Assembly (NCBI GenBank): GCA_948144175.1
Contig: CANXME010002003.1
Span: 1 to 64,000, forward strand
Reading direction: 5' to 3'
DNA length: 64,000 nt
Origin: Closterium sp. NIES-65
Lineage: Eukaryota > Streptophyta > Zygnematophyceae > Desmidiales > Closteriaceae
The notes under the pieces were generated by a model. That model saw only the letters and a list, made by a program, of their open reading frames with translations, was not told where the DNA came from and did not search any database. Both the position numbers and the translations under genes were made by a program. Shown one piece after another: positions 31,828-44,000 of this stretch. Each line of letters begins with the position of its first letter. Position 1 is the first letter of the stretch.

Positions 31828-34800
31828 ATGGCGACGTCGACAGAAGACGGCGAAGCGGATTACATGGTTAGCTCCTTAATCGTCAAAACCTTTTGCACAG
31901 CCAGTTTCGTTCAGCTACACGATTATGTTGGCTAAACCATTCGCTTTTCGTCTCGTCAACTCGTACTGATCTGCCGAAGATGCTTCCATACCCTTTTTTC
32001 TTTTATGATCTACTGTTTATGCCGTGCCCGTTTATTTCTCATGTTTTTCGTGAATCGACTGTTGCCTCGAGCGCAGCGGTATCTAGACTCGGAGCAAGCA
32101 GTCATGGATTACGACATGTGCGACGAAGACAGCGACGAATGCGACGCGTACGACTATACCGATGACAGCAGCGACGCGGACAGTCAAGATGGCTCACAGG
32201 GAGATTGGGACTGGGACGCGACGCCTCGGCGGGACAGGACGGCCGACGCGCGGCAATATCAAGGAGAAGACGACTCGGACGAGGACAACGACATGGTCCG
32301 TCCATCGTCCATTGTCCATTGTCCGTTGCGCGATGTATCATTGTCTCACGTGCCTCTGCCTGCTGTCCTCCTCTCTGTTGCGTATGGCTGTCGCTTTTCT
32401 TCCAAACCATCTCAGTTTACTCACCTGCTCCAGCCATATTCCCTTTGAATACGGAGATTATTCTCCAACCTGTCTATGCCCCTGCCCCTGCCCCTGCCCC
32501 TGCCCCTCCTCCCGCACCACCTTTCCCCTCCCTCTGGCAGCTGGACGGCGCGGCGGACGTGAGCGCACAACAGGCGGCGCGGGGGCGGGACATTCAGGGC
32601 ATCCCGTGGGAGCGGCTGCACTTCACGCGCGCAAAGTACCGCGCCATGCGCCTGCAGCAGTACAAGAACTACAAGAACCTCGACGTCCCATTGGACGCTG
32701 TCGATAAGGTGCGATTTGGGCGCTGGGGGCGCTGTGGATAAGGTGCGCGCACGTGCTTTAGCTCGAGCTGCGTGAGCCTGCAGCAGTACAAGAACTACAA
32801 GAACCTCGACGTCCCATTGGATGCTGTCGATAAGGTGCGGTTTGGGCGCTGGGGGCGCTGTGGATAAGGTGCGCGCACGTGCTTTAGCTCGTGCTGCATG
32901 CGCCTGCAGCAGTACAAGAACCTCGACGTCCCGTTCGATGCTGTTGACAAGGTGGGCTTTGGGTGCTGCAGGCGATAAGGTGCGCGTACACACTTGACCA
33001 GTGGTGCATTTCCAACTGTGCATGTCAAACGGTGCAGATTCATTGGTGCATTCCTAATCCCGTTCGTTTGCCTTGGCATGTGTAACTGTGTGCTGTGTGT
33101 GACTCTGTGCGTGTGACTGTGCGCATGTGAGTGCGCGTGTGATTGTGCGCGTGTGACTCTACGTGTGTGACTGCGTCCTGCGCGCAGGAAGTGAAGCAGG
33201 TCAGCACAGACGCGGAGTTCTTCAGTTTCGCCTACAACACGCGCGCCGTCAAGTCCACCATCGTGCACTTCCAGGTACGCCCCCCCAGATACGCCCGCCC
33301 AGGTGCGCCCGTCCAGATACGCCCGCCCAGGTGCGCCCGTCCAGATACGGCCGTCCAGGTGCGCCCGTCTAGATACGCCCGTCCAGGTGCGCCCGTCCAG
33401 GTACGCCCGCCCAAGTACGCCCGTCCAGATACGCCCGTCCAGGTGCGCCCGTCCGGGTGCGCCCTTCTCCTTCCAGGCTTGCGGCATTGAAACTTGCTCG
33501 TGACGCGTGCTGCTTGCCATCACAATGCGATGCGAATGCATCAACAGCAACGTCACACCTCGTTCCTCATCCCCCCCTTCCTCCTCTGTTCCTCCCCTCC
33601 CCCCCGATCCCGCCTTCCCCCTCCCCTTCCTCCCCCTCCCCCCCTCCCCCCCTCCCCCCCCAGCTGCGCAACCTAGTGTGGGCGACGTCGAAGCATGACG
33701 TGTACACGATGCACGGCCACACCATCGGCCACTACTCCGCGCTCTCCCGCCGCTCCGTTGACTTCCTTGACCTCAGCGGACCCGTCGTGCCCATCTCCCA
33801 TGTACAGCGACCATACATGCATGCATGCACACACGATCAAATGCATCCATACTTCGCCTTTAGAACATTGATGCATGCACCCATGCCCCCTTGCATCGAC
33901 TTCTCTTTACTTGAGTGAACGCATGGTGCCCCGTTTCCCATGGGCAGCGCATCCTTCTTACCGTTTTGTGTCACCCACCCACCACACCTGACCCCGTCCC
34001 ATCCATTCGTTTTTCTTGCCCTTCGCGAAGCTGTCATATTTTTAGCCGCAGTCATCCTCCCACCCACACCCATCCCCCCCTCCCTCTTCTTCCAATAGCT
34101 TTCCCTCACCCCTCTAACCATCCCCCGTCTCCTCCTTTGTCTCCTCCCCATCCCCACCCCGGGCCCACCCACTTCCACCCCAACCCCAACCCCCCCTCGC
34201 CCTCCCCCTCCCCTCCCCTTTCCCTTCCCCTTCGCCCTCCGCCAGCTACAGCGCGCCCCCTGGCTGTACCACCAGCGCGCCACCACTGCCACATTGCGCC
34301 CAGGCGGACCCAGACTCTATGGGGGCGGGGGGACAGGGGGGACGGGCGGAGCAGGTGGGGGAGTAGCCACTGGCGCGGGGGGAGCAGCAGGGCCTGGGAG
34401 AGGGGATGGAGGGGGAGGGGCGGCGGCAGGGGGGAATGGGGCAGGAATGGCGGATGATGGGACATGGGAACCAGTGGGTCGGGTGCAGGTGAGCATGCTG
34501 TGTGTGCAACAGAATCATGCTGTCTTTTTTCCTCCCTTTTTCTTATTTTCCTTCTTTTTTTTCGAGTCCTCCAACATGGGGTGCATGCATGCCAGGAAGA
34601 ACACAGTGTCTTCGCAACGGGCTGGTTGCGCCGCCCTTTTTGTTGTGTTCTTACTGATGCAGTAAGAAACAAAAAAGGGAAAAAAAAACGATTTAAATAC
34701 TCCAACGTGGGGTGTGTGCATGCAGGTGAGCACACTGTGTGTGCGCAACGGGCTGGTGGCAGCGGGGGGCTTCAACGGCGAGATGGTGTGCAAGCGGCTT

Positions 34801-36628
34801 GAGACGTCTCAAAACACTTCTTTTATTACGTGGGCTGCGGGTGTGTCTGTGTGTGTGTCTGGGTGTGTGCATGCAGGTGAGCACGCTGTGTGTGCGCAAC
34901 GGGCTGGTGGCAGCGGGGGGCTTCAACGGCGAGATGGTGTGCAAGCGGCTTGACAGCGGCGCAGAGGGCGGCGTGTCGTATGCTGGGCGGATAACACGCG
35001 ATGAGAGCGCCATCACCAATGCAGTAGAGATCTTTGAATCCGCCAGGTGGGGGAAGAGGGTGGGGAAAGGGGTGGGAGAGGGTGGATAGTGGGTGGGGGA
35101 AGGGGTGGGAGTGGGTGGATTGTGGGTGGGAAGGGGTGGGAGGGTGTGGGGAAAGGGTTGGGGTGGAGAGTGGGGTTTGGGGGTGAGCTTGGTTTGAGGG
35201 ATAAGGGTGGCACAGGGCGGTGTGGCGTATGCTGGGCGCATTACCAGAGATAAGAGAAGAGTGACACCACAAAAGCATTGATTCAACGAAGAAACTACTT
35301 GCATGCCACTGTCCCTCTTCGCTTCCCCCTCCTTTTACCCCCACCAGTGGCACAGTGCGAGTGTTGACGCCAACAACGACTGTCTCGTGACGGAGTCACA
35401 CGCATCCTCCACTTCTTAAACCCCCCCATCCCACCCCCCTTCCCCTTGTGCCCCTGTCCCTCGCCCACCCACCAGCGGAGCAGTGCGAGTGCTAACGTCA
35501 AACAATGACTGCCTCGTGAGGGAGTTTGATGCTGACTCGTTTGCCATCATCGCCCGCCACCACCTGCCATGGCCCATCAATGTATGTACGCTGGCCAGAT
35601 AGGAGTGCATGTTATGCCTTTATCAAGCTCCAGTCTATTCATTTGTTTGCGGCATCCGTCGACCATCTGTCGTTTTCTGCCATTTTTTTTTCTCTCCCTT
35701 CCCTTTCTCATTCCATCCTCCTCTCCTTCCTCGATCCCCTCGCTCCCATTGCTCCCCTCCCCCAGCACACGTCAGTATCGCCGAACGGCAAGCTGGTGGT
35801 GGTGGTGGGGGATGATCCAGACGCCTTTCTCATGGACGCCACGTCTGGCCGGGTAGGTTCACACTGGAGGGGGTGGTGTGGGGGGAGGGGGGGTGTGACA
35901 GTCACACGAGCACAGGGCCTGTAGCCATGATTTTGGCGAGCTGGTGGTGGTGGTGGGGGATGATCCAGACGCCTTTCTCATGGACGCCACGTCTGGCCGG
36001 GTAAGTTCTCGCTTATCGTTACATTTACAGAGGGGGCGGGAGGGGATAAGGTGGGTGGAGGTACATGTTCTAATGATTACGAGGGCTGTTTCCATTCTCA
36101 CGTGATTCTCTAACTTCGTTGCTCCCTAGTCGCTTCACCATAATTCTTCCCTCCCTCTCCCACACCTTGGCTCTCCCAACAATCCTCCCCCCTCCCCACT
36201 ACCCACAACCCCAGGTGGTGGCGCCTCTGAGCGGCCATGTGGACTACTCCTTTGCATCAGCCTGGCACCCCAACGGCCTCACATTCGCCACAGGCAATCA
36301 GGACACCACCTGCCGAGTCTGGGACCTGCGCTGCCTCTCCCGCTCCCTTGCCACCCTCAAAGGCCGCATGGGCGCGATCCGGTCCGTCCGTTTCTCATCC
36401 GACGGCCGGTTTTTGGCCGTAGCTGAACCGGCGGATTTCGTACATGTGTATGACGTGAAAGGGGAGTATGAGAGGAGCCAGGAGATTGATCTGTTTGGGG
36501 AGATTGCGGGGGTGTCGTTCTCTCCGGATTCGGAGGCGCTGTTTGTGGGTGTGGCGGATCGCACGTATAGCAGTTTGTTGGAGTTCAACCGGGCGCGGTG
36601 TTGTGACTATATCGATGCTACCGTGTGA
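31828..36628 (+). CDS. WD40-repeat (transducin family) protein
   Basis: Ten exons: 31828-31866, 32077-32295, 32541-32708, 33188-33274, 33664-33801, 34246-34488, 34877-35046, 35476-35581, 35766-35852, 36215-36628; all GT-AG, consistent phases, 556 residues. Residues 1-86 are very acidic. A conserved block follows (GRDIQGIPWERLHFTR, YKNYKNLDVP), then FAYNTRAVKSTIVHFQ, LVWATSKHDVY and the beta-propeller blades (TLCVRNGLVAAGGFNGE, TSNNDCLVREFD, SPNGKLVVVVGDDPDA, HPNGLTFATGNQDTTCRVWD, FSPDSEALFVGV). This is the plant family related to fission-yeast C2A9.03; its molecular role is not established, and a scaffold is the general expectation. Exon 6 ends with a Gly/Ala-rich insertion that looks lineage-specific. 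Several exons have echoes. Confidence 0.87.
32770..32951 (+). repeat. Exon echoes: two copies of the end of exon 3
   Basis: The exon end (CTGCAGCAGTACAAGAACTA to GATAAG|GTGCG) is repeated at 32770-32834 and 32898-32951, with spacings of about 127 and 124 bp. The third copy has lost one AACTACAAG unit. Confidence 0.93.
33271..33468 (+). repeat. 14-bp minisatellite built from a 5' splice site
   Basis: About 14 units of TCCAGGTGCGCCCG / TCCAGATACGCCCG type directly after exon 4, whose end reads TTCCAG|GTACGCC. Each unit repeats CCAG|GT or the decayed CCAGAT. Confidence 0.93.
34489..34802 (+). repeat. Exon echoes: two upstream copies of exon 7
   Basis: GTGAGCATGCTGTGTGTGC at 34489 and GTGAGCACACTGTGTGTGCG at 34726 (to 34802) copy the start of exon 34877 (GTGAGCACGCTGTGTGTGCG). 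The first is the opening of the intron itself; the second is almost complete, 151 bp upstream. Confidence 0.92.
35047..35190. repeat. GTGGGGGAAGGG-type repeat after exon 7
   Basis: Irregular G-rich units following the donor CCGCCAG|GTGGGGGAAG, each re-creating GTGGG. Confidence 0.75.
35348..35400 (+). repeat. Exon echo: copy of exon 8 start
   Basis: After CCACCAG, a diverged copy of the exon at 35476 (GGCACAGTGCGAGTG, AACAACGACTG), 128 bp upstream. Confidence 0.88.
35939..36000 (+). repeat. Exon echo: copy of the end of exon 9 with donor
   Basis: GGGGATGATCCAGACGCCTT through TCTGGCCGG|GTAAGT repeats the end of exon 35766-35852, 148 bp downstream. Confidence 0.93.
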
Positions 36629-37477
36629 ATAACGGTTTGCGGTTTGGGCTTGGGCTGGGATGGGTGCGTCGCATTTGAATTGTACACAGTATAGTGCTGG
36701 TTAGATGAGTTGGTGGGTAAAGAATGGGTGTTGGTAGATGTTTAGGGGGTTTGTCCCTACCCATATGACCTAGAGTGGGCCTGTGATGTGGTACCATGCT
36801 AGGGATGATAGGGATAGCTGAATAGGCACTCCTTGTGCCATCATTCTGATGCTTTGCTTCTTCAATAATGTGAAGGTTCATTAATGGCTAGGTGTAGTCA
36901 AATTTTATATTGACTGCACGGTATAATGGACGCGAACCAGACTCTGACGCGTACGATTTTCAAACATTTCACCCAGCATCAAATTTGGTTCAATATTCGG
37001 CCCACTCGCCACCATGCCCACCACATGGTCGCGGGGGCACTCACTCTCGGGGGGCGCGCCTCCGGCACAAGCGCGCCGCAGAAAGCGCGCATCCGCGGGG
37101 GAAACTGCGCTGCTTCCGCCAAATTTCGTGCGTCCGCCGTTTCGACCTGCCGCAGAAAGGTCAGACATGGGCGATAGATGCGGAGAGGCTCGATAAGGAG
37201 GGTAGAGGAAGAAACCACGGTAGCCATTCGAATGTGAAAGTGGGGGCGGAGTGGCGATTTAGCAGCGGGGGAACCGCAGAGTGCATCAAGAGTGGCGCGC
37301 TTGATTTATCCTTGCGCGGCGATGCATTGGCCTCCAACGCGTCTGGTGTTCAACGCCACGTTCAAGTTGAACGTTTCAAGACCCCAAAACCCTGTCCCCC
37401 CTGAACATGAAGTGATTTTGCATCCTGCTGCTGCCTCTGCCCGCCCGCCCGCCCGCCCGCCCGCCCCCCTCCACCAG
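36629..37477. other. Intergenic region and unresolved 5' end of the SET gene
   Basis: 3' flank of the WD40 gene, then a GC-rich stretch from about 37000. A first exon of the SET-domain gene probably lies here, but several frames are open and I cannot choose one. A (GCCC)n run at 37439-37466 precedes the acceptor at 37477. Confidence 0.5.
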
Positions 37478-40400
37478 CCGCACGTTCCGCGCGTTTGAAC
37501 GGTGGATGCGCGACGAGGGCAAGATCCAATGGTCAGAAAAGCTCGTTTTCCTCCTCACCTGCCCTCCCCCTCCCCCACGCAACCTCCGCCACGGCGCACG
37601 CGCCCGTCACTCCCGCGCCTCTCCTTCCGTCTCCCCCGGTCCCTCCGCCTGCCCCCCGCCTGGTCCGCTCCCCGTGGGGGTGTTTGCACGCGCTCCCCTC
37701 CCCCTTGGCACATCCGTTGCGACCATCCCCAAGTCCGCCTGCCTGACTCCACGCACCTCCCTGCTTGCGCCCTACTTCTCCGCCTCCCCGTTCTTTCAAG
37801 CAGAGGGGGAGGCGGAAGGGGAAGGGGAAGGGTCAGAGGAGGGGGAAGGGGAGGCGGATGAGGATGGGGAGGGGGGGGAAGAGGAGGGGGGATCAGGGGG
37901 TGAGAATCTGAGCGCGGGGGAAAGGGGCAGGCAAGGAGATGCGGAGAGCCAGGCGGAAGGGCGTGGGGGCGGGGGGAGCGCAGGGGAAGGAAACATGGAT
38001 GTGGGGAGCGAGGGGACCAGGGATGCGGAAGGGGAGCAGGGGGAGGGGGAGGCGGATGGGGAGGAGTCAAGAGGGGGCGCGAGTGAGGGCGGAGGGGGCC
38101 AGGGGGAGTTGAACAGTGCAGCACTGGTGGCAGCAGTGCTCTTTGAGAGGGCTCTGGGGGCGAGATCCCGATGGGCGGCATATTTCGGACAGATGCCAGA
38201 GAGAGAGGATGTGCCGGTGCTGTGGGGAAAACGGAAAGCGAAGGAGCTACTAAAGGGGACAGAAATCGAGCAGGTACCAGTAGGTGATAATACCACCTTG
38301 CCTTGCAGCTTCAATCCTTTTCTCTCTCTATTCATCCCCCCTGTCTCTTCCCTCCCTTACCCTCCCCCTCTGCCTCCCCTCCTCTCCTATTCTCACTCCC
38401 TTAACAGCAGAGCTTCACGTCCCCCACCCTCTCCTGCACCCCGCCTCTCTCCACCCCTCTCCGCCTCAACACAGGCCGTCCCCAGTGACCTAGTGGGCAT
38501 GCGTGGGGAGTGGAAGCGCCACATTCTGCCCTTCCTCCTCTCCCTGCCACCCCACCTCCTCCACCTCCTCCCACCATCCCCAACCGCTTCAAACGATCGA
38601 TACACACACGAGCAGCCGCCATTGGAGGAGAATCTGCCGTCGCCCAATCAGCAGCTGCCAGGTCAGCAGATGACTAATCGGCAGCTGCCAGATCAGCTGT
38701 CATGGGATGCCTACCTGGCAGTCAAGTCGCTCATCTCCTCGCGAGCCTTTTCCATTGACAGCTGGCACGGGCACGGCATGGTTCCTCTGGCTGACCTGTA
38801 CGTTGACATACACCTGCTGGTAGCAGCATATGCCATGCAACATGCACCATGCACCTTGTTCCATGAATCACCATATACCATACCACATGCACTGCACCAT
38901 GCGCATACCATGCGCTACCATGCAACGATACACCATTCCACCCCTCCCCACACCTGTCTGCACCCCCCCGTTTCCCCCCTCTTTCCTCCACGTTCCCCTG
39001 ACAGGTTCAACCATCGCACGGCAAGCGAGTCAGTTCACTTTACAATCAACGATGGGGAGAGTGATCCAGAGGAGAGTGGCAAAGAGAGTGATGAAGATGG
39101 TGAGGAGGTGAGCGAGGAAAGGAGCAAAAGCGAAAGGGGGAAGGGTGGAGACGAGGAGAAGAACGGGGCTAGAGGTAGGGGGGAGGAGGAGGAGGAAGAG
39201 GAGCAGTCACTCGAGAAGGAAGGCGAAAGGGAGAAGGCAAGCGAGCAGCTGGAAATGATAATGGTGCGGGAGGAGGGACCTGGGGACGAGGTGTTTAACA
39301 CCTACGGCCAGCTCAGCACCGCAGCTCTTCTGCTCCGGTACGGCTTCACCGAGCCTCTCAGCTTCGGCGGCGCCGGACCTAAGGGTGGGGAGGAGGAGCT
39401 GCCAGTCAGGCTCGGCAAGGGTGGACCATGGGGTGGAGAAGAGGAGCAGTTGGAGTGTATATGCAATCTACAGTACAACCCATTTGATCTGGTTAATGTG
39501 GACCTGAATGTCATTATAAAGGGGCTCAGTCCCGACCAATCACAGGCCAGCAGTAGAGGAGGGAGAGCAAGCCAAGGAGAGCGTTTCGCAAAAACAGGGC
39601 GAGAATCCAGCCAATCACATCGCAGGGGTTCAGGAACTTCCCGGGCGGCAAAGATTGTTCGTGATTCTACCTACCCTTCCACTTGCTCCTCCCGGCGCTT
39701 GCGGTGGGCTGTGAAGCTGCTAGAGAGGGCTGGGTGCCCCCCGTTAGAGTCACAAGGGGAGAGATATTTTGAAATATCTGCTGACGGGCGGCCGCAGCTG
39801 GAGCTGCTGCTGCTGCTGAGGTTGGCGGGGCTGGGTGACGTGGCAGCTGCCAGGGTGGACGCCAGAGTGGCAGAGAGGGAGGCTGACGTGGATTGGGCTG
39901 GGATGGGGGCTGCTGAGCTGGCAGGGATGGTAGAGGAGTGGGTGGAGGGGATGGGGGAGGGGGAGGGGATAGATAGGCGGGCAGGGAGTGTGGGAGGAAA
40001 AGAGAAGGGGCAGGGTGGTAGCGGAAAATGTATTGAGGGGAGAAAGAGGAGGGAGGGAGAGGAGAGGATGCGTGATGGTGAGGTGTCAGCGAGAGGAGAT
40101 GAAGGGGAGGCTGAGTTGGGTTCGGATGAGTCAAGTGAGGGGAGGAAGGGGAGGAAGAGAAGAAGAGGGGGGAGGGAGAGAAGGGACAGAGGTGGTGGGG
40201 AGCATGGTTCAAGAACAGAGTGCAAGGAGGAGCAAGAGATGGTGGGAGTGGAGAGGGAGGAAGAGAATGGGGATGAGGAGGAGGATGGAGCGGAGAGAGG
40301 AGAGGAAGATGGAGAGGAGGGTGAGTATGAGGGAGAGGAGGAGAGCAACGAGGAAGAGGTGGCAGCAACCCGTGGGCTACTTGAGCTGCCGACTGTGCGA

Positions 40401-40841
40401 GCCCTGCTCAGCACAGTGCTGCACGCACGTGACCGCATGTATGGGGGAGCACTGATTACTGCTGCTAAGGCTGCGTTGGACCAGCAGATGCCTCAAGGCC
40501 GTGGGGGTAAAGGACGTGGGACAAGGAGCGATGCACGTGGGATGGTGGGTGCGGCAGCGAATGGCACGTGGACAGTGGTGGATGAGTTGAGGGCTGCTCA
40601 GGTGATGGAGAGGAAGGAGAGTGCGATGGGGGTTTGGGGGTGGGAGAGGGAGGAGGTAGAGAGGAGGGAGGGGAGGCAGAGTGAGGGCGGGGAGCATCGG
40701 AGGGAGTGGTGGCGATTGCTGCATGCGAGGCGGTTGAGAGTGGCTGAGAGGGGAGTGTTGATGCGGTGCAGAGCAGTGTGGCTGGGTGAGCGGTGCTTGT
40801 GTGGGAGGGAGTGGAGAGGAGAGGAGGCGTGCAGATTGTGA
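37478..40841 (+). CDS. SET-domain lysine methyltransferase, Rubisco-LSMT/SETD6 type (5' end unresolved)
   Basis: Proposed exons 37478-38273, 38475-38797 and 39005-40841, with one or more 5' exons missing. The start reads TFRAFERWMRDEGKIQW. GVFARAPLPLGTSVATIP is the first SET strand region. HGHGMVPLADL joins FNHRTASESVHF across the second intron, creating the catalytic DLFNH box, and VFNTYGQLSTAALLLRYGF closes the SET fold. A helical LSMT-type substrate-binding region follows. Such enzymes methylate lysines of Rubisco, aldolase, ribosomal or other proteins; the substrate here is unknown. Large Glu/Gly/Ser-rich insertions (at about 37800-38110, 39050-39250 and 40000-40370) make it much longer than usual. 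Both introns (201 and 207 bp) are multiples of three and free of stops, so the frame runs from 37506 to 40841 even unspliced. Confidence 0.75.
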
Positions 40842-41057
40842 GTCCAAGCATTGCCAGCAGCTCATACCAAATGTTTTACGCTACTTGACAATGTACTGTA
40901 GCTTGCTCCATGTCAACTTACGACAATGTAACAAGATGTTTCACAACATATTCAAAAGAGCATATGATTTTGATTAGCACAAGATAAAAATATAAAAAAA
41001 CACACAGAACAGGTAGCATTAGAATTAGAGAATGTAGTTAGACAATTAGGAATTAGA
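40842..41057. other. Convergent intergenic region
   Basis: AT-rich 3' flank of the SET gene (plus) and the 1337-aa gene (minus). Nothing else is seen. Confidence 0.5.
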
Positions 41058-44000
41058 TCATCCACCGATCATTGTCGGGTTCGAATCACCTCGTAAGAAG
41101 GCCTCGTTGCCCCCACCACCTGCTTGGCTCTTGGGAAGAGAAGTCATGGCTTGGGCAGCAGGCAAAAGTTTCCGTTCAGCCCGCAGCATTACAACCTCCC
41201 CAGCAGCTGCCTCTCGGACAGCGCTCCGCATCCTCGCGAGAGCAGCATTCAGACTGTTAGCAGATCGCCCATGCGTGGCGATGCTATGGCCGCTACTGCC
41301 ATCACCACCACCACCACCACCACCACCAGCACCACCGGTTGAAGCCCCGTTGGCAGCAGTAGCGGAGCCAGTGACAGCAGTGACCGCGAGAGCTCGCCTG
41401 GCAGCAGGTCCCGGACTAGCGGTGTCACCCTCACTGCTTCCCCTGCTGGCATCACCATCCCCGTCAGCAGCAGCATGGCCGGTAACAGCATCACCAGTGA
41501 CAGCATCACTACCGGTGACAGCAGCAACAGTGAGGGCTCGCCTGGCAGCAGACCCTGGAGCAGGCCGAATGCCCTCAGGTGACCTCATAACCCTGTCCGA
41601 TCTCCACGGTCGCACAAGCGGTGCTGGCCCCATTGCGTCCCCTGGCCTTATTGGCCTCACTGGCTTCTTCTGCCTTATTGTCCTTGGTGGGTTCACTCGC
41701 CCGTCTCCTTTCACAGGCTGTGCTGCTTGCAGTGGCCGTTTGGGCCTTGGAGGAAGGCTGTAGCGCAGTGTGGTATGCAAGCCTTGGTGTGGAGCGGACA
41801 AAGACAGGCCTGCTGCAGCAAAAGCAGGAGGAAGAGTAGGTGGTGGAGCAACAGCAAGTGATTTAGCCCCAGCAGTACCAGCAGCAACAGAACCCGCAGC
41901 AGCACCCGCACTATCAGCAGAAGCAGCAGCAGTACCAGCACTAGCAGCAGAAGCAGCAGCAGTACCAGCACTAGCAGCAGAAGCAGCAGCAGTACCAGCA
42001 CTAGCAGCAGAAGCAACGGCAGTACCAGCACTAGCAGCAGAAGCAGCAGCAGTACCAGCACTAGCAGCAGAAGCAGCAGCAGTACCAGCACTAGCAGCAG
42101 AAGCAGCAGTAGAGGCATTGCCAAACCCATAGGCTCTCTTGCCAAGAGCCTCCTGCCACAGGTCTGCCACGTCACAGTGCACGTATAGATCCTGCCAGCT
42201 CAGCGTATCCATGGCGCTGAGATAAGCGCTCGGCTGGGCGAGATAAGCACTCGGCGTGGCAAGATAAGCACAGTCTGGCTGCACGCCGTGCGGTCCAACC
42301 TGCTGTCTATTCCCCCCCTCCTCCACCCCTTTAGTCAACTGCAACTGCTTTCTAATCCGCCCCTCCTCTCTACTCCCCACCTCCTCTTTAATCCCACCCT
42401 CCTCTCTACTCCGCCCCTCCTCTCTACCCCGCCCCTCCTCTCTACTCCGCCCCTCCTCTCTACTCCGCCCCTCCTCTCTACTCCGCCCCTCCTCTCTACT
42501 CCGCCCCTCCTCTCTAATCCACCCCTTCTCTCTAATCCGCCCCTTCTCTCTAGTCCGCCCCTCCTCTCTAGTCCGCCCCTCCTCTCTAGTCCGCCCCTCC
42601 TCTCTAGTCCGCCCCTCCTCTCTAGTCCGCCCCTCCTCTCTAGTCCGCCCCTCCTCTCTAGTCCGCCCCTCCTCTCTAGTCCGCCCCTCCTCTCTAGTCC
42701 GCCCCTCCTCTCTAATCCGCCCCTCCTCTCTAGTCCGCCCCTCCTCTCTAGTCCGCCCCTCCTCTCTAGTCCGCCCCTCCTCTCTAGTCCGCCCCTCCTC
42801 TCTAGTCCGCCCCTCCTCTCTAATCCGCCCCTCCTCTCTAGTCCGCCCCTCCTCTCTAGTCCGCCCCTCCTCTCTAGTCCGCCCCTCCTCTCTAATCCGC
42901 CCCTCCTCTCTAGTCCGCCCCTCCTCTCTACGCCGCGCCTCCTCCCGTCCAGCCCGCCTAGCCATGGCCTCTGCAATCAGCTGCAGCTGCTCGCGAATGC
43001 TCCCCTCATCTATAACAGTCGCAGCACCAAGGCTCGGCGCGCTCACAGCACGGCTCGGCGCGCTCACAGCAGGGCTCGGCGCGCTCACACCACCCGATCG
43101 CTTTTCATCCTCTCCCTGCGCCTCATCTGCTGCCGCTCTGCTCTCTTGCGCCTCTGCTGCCACTCCCTCCCTCCCTCGTACCAACTCCTCTGCCCGCTCT
43201 GCTCTTTCTGCCCGCTCTGCCCTTTCTACCCGCTCTGACTGCTCAGCGCACTCCGACTGTGCAGCCACTTTGTGCGCGTGTCGCCTTATCCCCTTCCCGT
43301 CCTGTGCCTCATCTTCCCTGCCCTCCTGGCCATCCGTCTCCGTCTCCCCATCCCGTCCTGTCTCACACCTCGACCGCACCCCATCGCACAGCACCATTCC
43401 CTTATGTACCAGCACGGGCAGCGCCACATTCGTGCTGGCTATCCCGGTCTCTGAACCTTCGCTGCCCGGACCAAGTGTTGCTCCGGCTGCCGTGCCCCTC
43501 CGCGCGATTCGCCTCAGCGGTGCACCCCCAGACACGCGCGCAGCATCCTTCCGCCCTCCCGCCGCGCCTCTCGCCGACAGTTTCCCACCTGCACTTCTCG
43601 AAACTCTCCTCCTAATAACGGGGGTTGCGAAGCAGGTTACCTTAACTTCGACAGGCTTGCATATGATTACGTCGCCATTGTCGTCATCCTCGTCGCCAGC
43701 GTCGCACACTCGTCCTCCTGGTCCCCCTATCCTTCCCCCCCAACCGTGCGCTGCCTCTCTCGCAACTAGTCCTGTTCTCTCCACCGTGGTGCCCCATTCA
43801 CCCGGCGCTGCTCCAGCTACCCCTCTGCGAACTATGCCGACCGGCATTGCGAGAACCACGTCATCATCATCCCCGTCCCCATCCTCCCCTTCTTCCCCAT
43901 CACTATCATCTTCATCCCCCTTTCCTTCCCCCTCCTCCCCCATCTCCGCCTTCGCCGCTCTCACCAGCCCCACCGCCCTCCCTCCGGCGCAACTCACGGT

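Noticed and set aside
36910-37404. A stand-alone gene before the SET gene
   Set aside because: Frames overlap, lack a domain and may contain the unresolved first SET exon; not enough to call.
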